A DNA stretch of 6,200 nucleotides from Candidatus Hydrogenedentota bacterium (GTDB taxonomy: Bacteria; Spirochaetota; Leptospiria; Turneriellales; J094). Below the pieces are notes generated by a model. It did not search any database and was not told the DNA's origin. It worked only from the letters and a program-made list of their open reading frames with translations. The first letter of the stretch is position 1, and the number at the start of each line of letters is the position of its first letter. The stretch is taken from assembly GCA_003695005.1 (NCBI GenBank), contig RFJE01000372.1, positions 1 to 6,200 on the forward strand. The letters run 5' to 3'. This document shows, piece after piece, positions 1 to 6,200 of the stretch. The position numbers were made by a program, and so were the translations under genes.

Positions 1-412
1 AGAGCTGTGGAATTATATTCAAACAAAGTCGAGAAACCTGAAGATATCAGCATCGCAACTTGCTGACATTGCACTTCGGATGTATTTAGAGGCGCTTGTC
101 TATCGCTTGCTGCTTACAAAAGGTGGTGAACCTACTAAAAGCTGGGAATTCCACCTACGGGGGTTTTTATTCCTGCATAGTTACGCAAAAAAAATAGCTT
201 CCGATAGGCCAAAAACCCTTGAAGTGCACTTTTTTACCCTGTGGAAGCCGCCAAAGCGGCAGCGGGATGGGTAAAGCCGTCGTTTCCAGCTTCTAGAACC
301 CACACTTTTTATTACACTACCACTTTCTTGCAGGCAACCTCTGCGTAAAGCAAAATCATGCCAAATTTAGATTTTTCTCATCGTTTTACAGGGAAAGATT
401 AAGTGCTTACCT
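1..412. other. Left-edge region with no supported gene
   Basis: No recognisable protein, tRNA or rRNA is visible. One plus-strand frame is open from base 2 to a stop at 272-274 (91 codons). Its first part reads plausibly (residues such as SQLADIALRMYLEALVYRLL), but its second half looks unlike a normal protein and I recognise no family. It could be the 3' end of a gene entering from the left or a chance frame. Inverted repeats seen: AGGTGG (121-126) with CCACCT (151-156), enclosing the palindrome GGAATTCC (145-152); GGGTTTTT (161-168) with AAAAACCC (211-218); and a compact GCCGC-CAAA-GCGGC hairpin at 247-260. None has the form of a clear intrinsic terminator. The minus-strand HEPN/MNT operon reads into this region, and no obvious terminator follows its stop codon. 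Confidence 0.5.
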
Positions 413-757
413 CTACACAATCTGTTTTAATTGTTTACCAATGGTTGCTAAGAAAATAGGATCTTCTTGCTTATGGGAAAACTCTTGTGGGGTATAGACG
501 ATCATATCGATTCGAGGAAAAATATCGGTTAAATCTAAAAAGGCCTTGCCACGTTCTACAAATGGTGCGCTTGTTTTTGTTACTAAAATCAGATCAATAT
601 CACTTTGTGAATGAAATTCACCTGTAGCAAAAGATCCAAACAGCCAGGCAGAAATGACTCTTCCTTTTAAAGCAGTTTGCAATTTCTGAATAAGTTCTTT
701 TTTATCTAGCTTTCGTAAATCAAACCTGTCATCCGGATAAATGATAACACCACTCAT
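413..757 (-). CDS. MNT-family minimal nucleotidyltransferase (HEPN partner)
   Basis: This is a 114-residue protein of the DNA polymerase beta-like nucleotidyltransferase fold. The signature is complete: GS at 41-42, ten residues, then D53-x-D55 (GSFATGEFHSQSDIDLILV), with a third carboxylate, D84, in IDMIVY. All three metal-binding acids are present, so catalysis is plausible. Known members of this family pair with HEPN proteins; in the characterised MntA-HepT systems the MNT protein is the antitoxin and adenylylates the HEPN toxin. The ATG start overlaps the stop of the upstream HEPN gene as ATGA (754-757), which implies translational coupling and a fixed stoichiometry. The length is normal for a stand-alone MNT domain. 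The gene could instead belong to a non-toxic substrate-modifying pair like HI0073/HI0074. The domain call is firm; the biological role is inferred. Confidence 0.9.
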   Translation of the reverse strand: MSGVIIYPDDRFDLRKLDKKELIQKLQTALKGRVISAWLFGSFATGEFHSQSDIDLILVTKTSAPFVERGKAFLDLTDIFPRIDMIVYTPQEFSHKQEDPIFLATIGKQLKQIV

Positions 758-1143
758 AATTCTTTTTGCGCAATCTGCAAAATTGTTTTTGCTAAGTTTA
801 ATGCTTCTTCTGCTTGCTCCTGAGTAAAAAACTCAAAAGGGGGTAAATGATCGGGTAAAACATCAGGGTAGCGCCCTGTGGTATAATATAAATCTAAAAT
901 CGAGGCTGCTTTTAAAATTTCTCCATTTAAATTTAAATCTCTTGCAATCTGTTTAATAGAATGACTTCTTACCTCATTTGCTCCTCGCGCATAGGCTACT
1001 GCTTTTAAAGCTTTTTCACCAACTTGTTGGCAAATAAAGCATACTTGCGCAAAATATCCCGACTGAAAAGAGTCTTCTGCCCATGCTAAATCATTTTCTG
1101 CTTGTTTAAGCCACGCAGTTGCTTTTTGTTCGAAGGAACTCAC
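754..1143 (-). CDS. HEPN domain protein, candidate toxin or partner of MNT
   Basis: This is a 129-residue all-helical protein. The N-terminal part (AWLKQAENDLAWAEDSFQSG, residues 10-29), the CQQVGEKALKAV segment (38-49), RSHSI (59-63) and the late GRYPD (90-94) follow the pattern of the PF05168-type HEPN family. The usual RNase motif of toxic HEPN proteins (Arg, 4-6 residues, His) is not clearly present: R53 to H61 and R91 to H99 each leave seven residues between, and R59 is one residue from H61. Catalytic RNase activity is therefore uncertain. The start is GTG at 1143; an in-frame stop lies a few codons upstream and no better start is visible. The preceding GGGA is only a weak ribosome site. 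It is the first gene of a two-gene unit, overlaps the MNT gene by four bases, and is divergent from metG. The known role of such pairs is toxin-antitoxin or phage defence; here that is inference from context. Confidence 0.85.
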   Translation of the reverse strand: MSSFEQKATAWLKQAENDLAWAEDSFQSGYFAQVCFICQQVGEKALKAVAYARGANEVRSHSIKQIARDLNLNGEILKAASILDLYYTTGRYPDVLPDHLPPFEFFTQEQAEEALNLAKTILQIAQKEL

Positions 1144-1171
1144 ATCCCATCTTACTAGTAGTCAACCATTC

Positions 1172-1195
1172 GTCAAGAGAACTCTCTCGCTTGAC
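1172..1195. promoter_or_regulatory. Imperfect palindrome between HEPN and metG
   Basis: GTCAAG (1172-1177) pairs perfectly with CTTGAC (1190-1195). Between them AGAG (1176-1179) and CTCT (around 1183-1186) give an alternative inner pairing. A further GTCAA lies at 1161-1165. The element sits in the short gap between two divergent genes, the usual place for an operator or shared control region. TTGACT at 1191-1196 resembles a -35 box for metG, but no good -10 box follows at the proper spacing. The operator role is inference. Confidence 0.25.
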
Positions 1196-1223
1196 TGCGT
1201 GTCTTTAAGTTTTGAAATCATGC

Positions 1224-2762
1224 ATGTCTGTTCCGAAAAAGAAATATATAACCACTCCTATTTATTATGTTAATGCAAAGCCACATTTAGGTCATACATA
1301 CACAACCATGTTATGTGATACTTTAGCAAAGTATTACCGTTTTGCCGGCAGCGATGTTTTCTTTTTAACCGGCACCGACGAGCATGGCGATAAAATAGTA
1401 AAAGCAGCTAGTAAAGAAGGTAAAACCCCGCAAGAATACACAGATTTTATTTCGAGTTTATTTCGTACAACTTGGGATACTTTACATATTGAGTATGATG
1501 ATTTTATTCGAACAACAGAAGATCGGCATAAAAAAGTTGTTAGGCAAGTATTGCAAATCATCTATGAAAAAGGGGATATTTATCTAGCAGATTACGAAGG
1601 GCTTTACTGCACAGGCTGCGAACGATATTTAACAGAAAAAGAACTCAACGAAAAAGGCGAATGTCCTGACCATCTTACAAAGCCGGAACTTATTCAGGAA
1701 AAAAATTACTTTTTTAAATTGCAAAAGTATTTACCGAAAGTAAAAAAACATATTGAAGAGAATCCGGATTTTATTTCTCCGGATCGTTACCGTAACGAAG
1801 CTTTAGGTGCCATTGAAGAGCTTATAAAACAAGGCGAAGACTTGTCTATCTCGCGACCTAAAGCACGTCTTACGTGGGGAATTGAATTGCCATTTGATTC
1901 TTCGTTTGTAACATATGTTTGGTTTGATGCACTTTTAAATTACATTAGTGCTCTTGGCTATCCTGATAATGAATTATACACAAGGTTTTGGCCTGCCCAT
2001 CATTTTATTGCAAAAGATATTTTAAAACCACATGCTATTTTTTGGCCGGCTATGTTAATGGCAGCTGAAATTCCCCTTTATGAGAAACTTTCCGTTCATG
2101 GTTATTGGCTTGGTTGGGGGGATATTAAAATGTCTAAATCTTTAGGAAATGCCGCTGACCCATTAGAACTTACAAATAAATTAGGTGAGGATGCCCTTCG
2201 CTACTTCTTAGCACGAGAAATGCGGTTTGGATCAGATGCAAAATTTTCCGAAGAAATTGTTATTACTCGACTCAATACCGAACTTTCCAATGAAATTGGA
2301 AATTTGTTTCAACGCACTTTGTCGATGATATTAAAATATGCCAATCATCTGCCAAAACCGCAGTCGCATGATATTGAGCAGAAACTGAATGCAATCCTGC
2401 AGGAAGTACAAACAGAGTATCACAAGACAATGCAAAAAGAGCGCACTGATTTAGCCATTGAGCAAGTTTTAAAAGTAACCGGTTTTTTAAATAAAGCCAT
2501 TGAAGAATATAAACCATGGGAAATGGCAAAAACCAATGACGAAAATTTACTCCCGCTCCTTACCACAATTTTTCGAGGGACTCTTGTATGCTTTGCTTAC
2601 TTACGGCCTTTTTTACCAAATACATGGGAAAAGCTAACAAACTTAATTTCGTTTGTGCAAAAAGAAGTATTCCCGAAAGAACTTTCTGCAATAGAGTGGG
2701 ATACACAAAATATGGAAAAACCAAAACCTTTTTTTCCTCGCTTTACCAACGAGAACCACTAA
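1224..2762 (+). CDS. metG: Methionyl-tRNA synthetase
   Basis: A cytoplasmic class I aminoacyl-tRNA synthetase that charges tRNA-Met with methionine using ATP. With the ATG at 1224 it has 512 residues. YITTPIYYVNAKPHLGH (8-24) carries the HIGH-type motif (HLGH). TGTDEHGDKI follows at 49-58. A single zinc knuckle is formed by C129-x2-C132 and C147-x2-H150, with His replacing the last Cys. VWFDALLNYISALGYP lies at 232-247 and KMSKS at 302-306. N360 and P431-W432 match the anticodon-reading Asn and Pro-Trp of the family. The protein ends after the helical anticodon domain and lacks the EMAP/Trbp111-like tRNA-binding extension seen in E. coli or Bacillus. An in-frame TTG at 1212 would add four residues, but the ATG gives the usual short leader before the first motif; neither has a strong ribosome site. 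The last 20 bp overlap nadB on the other strand. Confidence 0.97.
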   Translation: MSVPKKKYITTPIYYVNAKPHLGHTYTTMLCDTLAKYYRFAGSDVFFLTGTDEHGDKIVKAASKEGKTPQEYTDFISSLFRTTWDTLHIEYDDFIRTTEDRHKKVVRQVLQIIYEKGDIYLADYEGLYCTGCERYLTEKELNEKGECPDHLTKPELIQEKNYFFKLQKYLPKVKKHIEENPDFISPDRYRNEALGAIEELIKQGEDLSISRPKARLTWGIELPFDSSFVTYVWFDALLNYISALGYPDNELYTRFWPAHHFIAKDILKPHAIFWPAMLMAAEIPLYEKLSVHGYWLGWGDIKMSKSLGNAADPLELTNKLGEDALRYFLAREMRFGSDAKFSEEIVITRLNTELSNEIGNLFQRTLSMILKYANHLPKPQSHDIEQKLNAILQEVQTEYHKTMQKERTDLAIEQVLKVTGFLNKAIEEYKPWEMAKTNDENLLPLLTTIFRGTLVCFAYLRPFLPNTWEKLTNLISFVQKEVFPKELSAIEWDTQNMEKPKPFFPRFTNENH

Positions 2763-4362
2763 AAATTTCCGGGGTTAAAATTGTATCTTTGCGACTTGGC
2801 TCTTCTGTTTGCGGATACTCCACAACATAATGAAGTCCCCGACTCTCTTTCCTCCTAACAGCACAGCGTACAATAAGTTGCGCTACAAGCGCCATATTCC
2901 GCAACTCTAATAACTTTCTATCCACAACGGAAGATCGGTAAAAATGCAAAATGTCCCGATAAAGGTGGTCAATTCGATTTAAGGCAATTTCTAATCGTTC
3001 TTCCGAGCGTACAATGCCAACATAGTCCCAAAGTAATTTTTGGATTTCTTCCCTGTCATGACGCACAATCACTTTGTCTTTTAAAGGTTTTACCCGTGTA
3101 GAGTCCCAATCCGGAATATTGACTTTTTCTACCTTTTTTTGTTTTAACATTTCTTTTGTTTTTTGAGCGGCTCGATACGAAAACACCAATGCTTCTAATA
3201 AAGAATTCGATGCCAATCGGTTTCCTCCATGCACTCCTGTCGAAGCTGTTTCCCCTACGCAAAACAAATTTTTTAAATCAGTTTTTCCATCATAATCGGT
3301 GATAATACCACCACAAATATAGTGAGCTGCCGGAATAACAGGGATTCTTTCTTGCGTCATATCAATGCCAAATTTGTGTTTTAAAGTCTCGTAAATTAAA
3401 GGAAATTCTTTTTTTGTTTCTTCTGCATCTTTATGACGCACATCTAAAAAAACGCACTCATCTCCACTTTGTTTTAAAACTGTATCAATAGCCCGAGCAA
3501 CAATGTCGCGGGGGGCAAGCTCTGCGCGACTATCAAAATCAGGCATAAAACGCTTGCCTTGCTTATCGACTAAATAAGCACCATATCCCCGCAAAGCTTC
3601 GGATATTAAAAAGGCGGGTTGCACCGGACGATACAGCGCCGTTGGATGAAACTGCACAAACTCCATATTGCGAATTCTACAACCGGCACGGTAAGCCATG
3701 GCATAACCATCTCCTGTCGCAACAACAGGGTTTGTGGTAAAGGGATACACCTGTCCTGCCCCGCCTGTAGCAAGCATTGTAAACTTAGCTTGCATAGGTT
3801 TTACCTCTCCGGTTTTTTCGTATAAAAGGTAAGCTCCATAACAAGTAGTAGCTTTTTTAGCGTCTCGAACAACATGGTGCTCGGTAATTAAATCCACAGC
3901 CATCACTTCTTCATGAATCTTTACATTGTACTTTTTTTGAATTTGTTTTAATAAAAAATTATGTAAATCTTTCCCTGTGTGGTCTGCCACATGAACGACA
4001 CGGTGCAAGCCATGGCCCCCTTCTCGTCCTAAATGCAACTTTCCTTCTTTGTCACGAGTAAATTCTAATCCAAGTTGCATTAAGTCTTGAATACGCTTTG
4101 GCCCTTCGGTCACTAGAATTTTTACAGCCTTCGTATCGCATAAACCGGCACCTGCTCTTAAGGTATCTTCGTAATGATGATGCCAATCGTCATTTTCCCC
4201 AATGGCTGCTGCAATCCCCCCTTGTGCTCGGCGCGTGGCACTTTCTTCTTGCTTTCCTTTTGTAACAATATGAATATTTAAATCTTTTGGTAAATGAAGA
4301 GCGTAGTACAATCCGGCTAAACCCGACCCTAAAATTAAAACATCAACGGACTGGTCTTTCAC
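2743..4362 (-). CDS. nadB: L-aspartate oxidase
   Basis: A flavoenzyme that oxidises L-aspartate to iminoaspartate, the first step of de novo NAD synthesis; quinolinate synthase NadA uses the product. The 539 residues match the usual length of about 540. The FAD-binding dinucleotide fold is at the N-terminus (LGSGLAGLYYA, GxGxxG at 12-17), followed by RRAQGGIAAA (44-53). Active-site positions known from E. coli are all present: E114 in REGGH, H239 in FHPTALY, R285 in ELAPRDIVARAI, H347 in PAAHY, and R382 in HGGNRLASNSLLE. AQGG, the EDTLRAGAG stretch (65-73) and PRDIVARAID separate it from succinate dehydrogenase and fumarate reductase flavoproteins. The start is GTG at 4362, overlapping the stop of the upstream receiver-like gene as GTGA; only a weak GGAT precedes it, which supports translational coupling. 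No nadA or nadC is in the window. The 3' end overlaps metG convergently. Confidence 0.97.
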   Translation of the reverse strand: MKDQSVDVLILGSGLAGLYYALHLPKDLNIHIVTKGKQEESATRRAQGGIAAAIGENDDWHHHYEDTLRAGAGLCDTKAVKILVTEGPKRIQDLMQLGLEFTRDKEGKLHLGREGGHGLHRVVHVADHTGKDLHNFLLKQIQKKYNVKIHEEVMAVDLITEHHVVRDAKKATTCYGAYLLYEKTGEVKPMQAKFTMLATGGAGQVYPFTTNPVVATGDGYAMAYRAGCRIRNMEFVQFHPTALYRPVQPAFLISEALRGYGAYLVDKQGKRFMPDFDSRAELAPRDIVARAIDTVLKQSGDECVFLDVRHKDAEETKKEFPLIYETLKHKFGIDMTQERIPVIPAAHYICGGIITDYDGKTDLKNLFCVGETASTGVHGGNRLASNSLLEALVFSYRAAQKTKEMLKQKKVEKVNIPDWDSTRVKPLKDKVIVRHDREEIQKLLWDYVGIVRSEERLEIALNRIDHLYRDILHFYRSSVVDRKLLELRNMALVAQLIVRCAVRRKESRGLHYVVEYPQTEEPSRKDTILTPEIFSGSRW

Positions 4363-5174
4363 GACATATCCGAGTCTTCGGATACACTCTCACTGTCTTT
4401 CTTTTTTTTAGTACTTTTTGTGGCTTTCTTTTTACTTGTTTTTTTGCTGCTTTTTTTTGTACTTTTTCTTGTTGCTTTCTTTTTGGCTTTTTTCGAAGCC
4501 TTTTTGGTAGTGTTCTTTTTTGTGTTTTCGTTTTCTAGAACATCTGCTTCGATGTTGGATCGCGCGCTTAAGACGGCATGAGCTAATTGAAATAAATTTT
4601 CGACTCGTGCTTTTAAGTTTTCAAACTCGGCTAATTTTTGAGAGATGACTTCCTGAATATCCTGTTGTCGAAAAGGTTTTTGCAAGACAGGTATCCCTAA
4701 CTGAGTAGCTTCGCTTTCAATTTTACTAACATTGTTTCCCATTAAAATAAAATTTTGATGATGAAATTGCGGTAAGAGCTTTACCATATTGCGAATAAAA
4801 TCGAGACCCTTTAAAGAAGTTTCTGCATCCTGTTCAATTAATACAAATAAATAACCATCTTGATCAAATAGCTGGTCCGGCAACTCTGGTGGTTGTGGCG
4901 CTCCTGAATCGGTAGCAGGTGGTAGATCTACTTCTACTTTTTCTTTTTTCTTTGTACCCTGCTTAATTCCCTGGAATTCATTTAATGCTTGCTCGTATTG
5001 GATTAACTCTTCGGCAATATGGTGTGGCAAATAGGCACCTTTTTCCTGTAATTCTTTTTCCGCATCTCGAAACCTATATACCGATTCAAACTGAAAGGGA
5101 TAGTCTTTCAGCATTACTTTTAAAGAGTCAATAAAGCTGTGATTATCTTCTACTATCAGGATTCTGTATGACAT
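4359..5174 (-). CDS. Receiver-like protein with lysine-rich tail
   Basis: This 271-residue protein begins like a CheY-type receiver: YRILIVEDN (3-11) supplies the acidic pair E9-D10, and IPVLQKPF (161-168) supplies the conserved Lys-Pro (K166-P167). The phosphorylation site is degenerate. In the third strand LFVLIEQD, a Glu (E114) lies where the phospho-accepting Asp is expected, with D116 slightly too late, and the usual Thr/Ser position reads G146 in FILMGNN. A hydrophilic, proline- and lysine-containing insert (about 46-106) separates helix 2 from strand 3. After the domain come a helical segment (170-205), a tail of K-K-[AST] repeats (219-259) and an acidic tip (SESVSEDSD). No DNA-binding output domain is recognised. 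The tail resembles histone H1-like nucleic-acid-binding tails. I infer a pseudo-receiver adaptor, possibly binding nucleic acid. It shares a GTGA overlap with nadB and lies 77 bp downstream of rseP. Confidence 0.8.
   Translation of the reverse strand: MSYRILIVEDNHSFIDSLKVMLKDYPFQFESVYRFRDAEKELQEKGAYLPHHIAEELIQYEQALNEFQGIKQGTKKKEKVEVDLPPATDSGAPQPPELPDQLFDQDGYLFVLIEQDAETSLKGLDFIRNMVKLLPQFHHQNFILMGNNVSKIESEATQLGIPVLQKPFRQQDIQEVISQKLAEFENLKARVENLFQLAHAVLSARSNIEADVLENENTKKNTTKKASKKAKKKATRKSTKKSSKKTSKKKATKSTKKKKDSESVSEDSDMS
4398..4520 (-). repeat. Low-complexity tract encoding lysine-rich tail
   Basis: On the plus strand this stretch is T-rich with scattered GC/GT steps; on the minus strand it encodes about 41 residues dominated by Lys with interspersed Ala, Ser and Thr in KK-x-[ST] style repeats. 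The units are degenerate rather than exact at DNA level. Such tracts can vary in length by slippage or recombination, so homologues may differ here. Confidence 0.7.
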
Positions 5175-5251
5175 TTGCTTTTCTCGTACCCACTCGTGTC
5201 AGTTTTTTGATTAGCCAAAAAAGCGTTTTGAGTCAGCCCGACAATTCTTTT

Positions 5252-6200
5252 CTAACGAAAAAACACATCTGCAATATCCTGAAAAATGACATAAAGTCCA
5301 AAAGTAATTAAAACAAGCATAAAAATTCGTGTTATGCTCATCATTGTTTTTAAAGGGACTGGCTTGTACACAGCTTCAATTGTATAAAATAAAATATGTC
5401 CGCCATCTAACACAGGAATAGGCAAAATATTCATAATCCCAAGTACAATAGTAATTTGAGCAAGTAAGAACCAATAATAATCCCAACCATGTTTTACGGA
5501 TTCCGCTGCAATGGCAGCAATTTTAACAGGCCCTGAAATATTCTTTTGAAACGATATCTTACCCTCGATAATGCGATAAAGTCCTACTAAAGTAGATTTC
5601 GTGGTAAAAATAGCTTGGTTCCAAGTACGAGAAAAAGAAGAAATCAAATCCGAAGGCAAATTTGCTTTTTCTGCTTGCAGTCCTTCGGAAAGTAAAATAC
5701 CTAGCATCCCCCGCTTTTCTATTTGTATTTTAGCCTGTACTTCCACAGCTCCAATTCTAAACGATAGCTTTTCACCTTTTTCTTTCAAGTGTTTTTGTAT
5801 TGCTTTTTTCAGATCATCCCATGTAGAATAATTATTTCCATCGATGTAAATTTTTTGTATTTTTTGTTTATCCCATGCACCGATTTCCATCTTATCAATC
5901 GTTTGCTTTGTTTGGATATCGTATATGTTTTTCAATAGAAGTAACTCCTTTTTTTCCACAGTTTTATGAAACGTAAGCTTTTCACTTCCATGGCGTAAAG
6001 CAGTCACCGGTACTTTTTCTCCAATATGTTCATTTAATACCTTGCGAAGATCGGCAATACTCGAAATGGATTTTCCCGCAACCGAGACAATTCTATCCCC
6101 TTGTTTAAATTCCCCATCTTCAAATTGCACATCTTGCTGTATAATTAAAGAAGAATGCCCATAAGGACGAATTCCTATCATAAAAGGCATACCTTCTCCT
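5252..6200 (-). CDS. rseP: RseP-like site-2 intramembrane metalloprotease, C-terminal part
   Basis: Partial: the reading frame is still open at the right edge, with G-E-G codons before the first visible Met at 6190. Residues are counted from that Met. Two PDZ-like regions occur in order: about 1-80 (GDRIVSVAGKSISSIADL at 31-48) and a more divergent one at about 85-165. They are followed by the family segment KISFQKNISGPVKIAAIA (211-228). The transmembrane part has NILPIPVLDGGH (254-265), the second zinc-site motif, in which D262 would be a metal ligand. A last hydrophobic helix lies at about 287-305. The HExxH motif would be in the missing N-terminal part. Known members cleave membrane-bound regulators or signal-peptide remnants in the inner membrane. 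The family call is strong; the exact substrate is unknown. AGGAG (6200-6196) ahead of Met 6190 looks like a ribosome site, but homology says the coding region continues upstream. Confidence 0.92.
   Translation of the reverse strand, partial: GEGMPFMIGIRPYGHSSLIIQQDVQFEDGEFKQGDRIVSVAGKSISSIADLRKVLNEHIGEKVPVTALRHGSEKLTFHKTVEKKELLLLKNIYDIQTKQTIDKMEIGAWDKQKIQKIYIDGNNYSTWDDLKKAIQKHLKEKGEKLSFRIGAVEVQAKIQIEKRGMLGILLSEGLQAEKANLPSDLISSFSRTWNQAIFTTKSTLVGLYRIIEGKISFQKNISGPVKIAAIAAESVKHGWDYYWFLLAQITIVLGIMNILPIPVLDGGHILFYTIEAVYKPVPLKTMMSITRIFMLVLITFGLYVIFQDIADVFFR

Noticed and set aside
121..156. AGGTGG/CCACCT inverted repeat as a terminator or structured RNA
   Set aside because: The loop is about 24 bases and the stem only 6 bp; the T-runs nearby are not directly adjacent on the plus strand and are short on the minus strand.
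247..260. GCCGC-CAAA-GCGGC hairpin as a terminator
   Set aside because: The stem is only 5 bp and no T-run follows on either strand.
1212..1223. TTG start four codons upstream of the metG ATG
   Set aside because: No ribosome site favours it, and the ATG at 1224 gives the family's usual short N-terminus; it remains possible.
2714..2737. GGAAAAA/TTTTTCC inverted repeat near the end of metG
   Set aside because: It lies inside coding sequence, the stem is A-T rich, and no T-run follows it.
3619..3825. Plus-strand 68-codon frame inside nadB
   Set aside because: It lies opposite strongly conserved nadB sequence and shows no family features.
4287..4538. Plus-strand reading frame rich in Phe and Cys
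   Set aside because: It is the antisense shadow of the lysine-rich tail; its composition reflects the T-rich tract.
5203..5222. TTTTTTG/CAAAAAA inverted repeat between rseP and the receiver-like gene
   Set aside because: The stem is almost entirely A-T, so it would be too weak for a typical intrinsic terminator.
1..6200. CRISPR array, tRNA, rRNA or insertion sequence
   Set aside because: I saw no regularly spaced direct repeats, cloverleaf with TPsiC-type motif, ribosomal sequence, transposase or terminal inverted repeats.

Overview
The window is AT-rich bacterial DNA packed with genes. It holds five complete protein-coding genes and one that runs off the right edge. The host is probably a diderm (Gram-negative-type) bacterium: it encodes an RseP-like intramembrane protease with two PDZ-like regions and makes NAD from aspartate (NadB). 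I cannot name the taxon from sequence alone. AT richness, poor Shine-Dalgarno sites, GTG starts and a lysine-rich 'histone-like' tail would fit spirochaetes, Chlamydiae-related lineages or bdellovibrio-like bacteria, but that is only inference.

Layout. Positions 1-412 hold no gene I can support; they contain a frame open from the window edge and a few inverted repeats. Positions 413-1143 (minus strand) encode a two-gene HEPN/MNT module: a HEPN-domain protein followed by a minimal nucleotidyltransferase, coupled by an ATGA overlap. A 68-80 bp gap with an imperfect palindrome separates it from metG (plus strand, about 1224-2762), a full methionyl-tRNA synthetase without the C-terminal tRNA-binding extension. 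The 3' end of metG overlaps the 3' end of nadB by 20 bp in convergent orientation.

Positions 2743-6200 form a minus-strand cluster transcribed from right to left: rseP (partial), then a 271-residue protein with a degenerate receiver-like domain and a lysine-rich tail, then nadB. The last two overlap by GTGA, so nadB translation is probably coupled to the receiver-like gene. rseP lies 77 bp upstream and may belong to the same transcript.

How the genes fit together: MetG and NadB are housekeeping enzymes (translation; first step of de novo NAD synthesis), and RseP is an envelope protease. The accessory elements are the HEPN/MNT pair, a candidate toxin-antitoxin or defence module, and the receiver-like protein. 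The latter is the least familiar item: it appears to lack the phospho-acceptor Asp and the conserved Thr/Ser, carries a linker of about 60 residues inside the domain, and ends in a polycationic tail followed by a short acidic tip.
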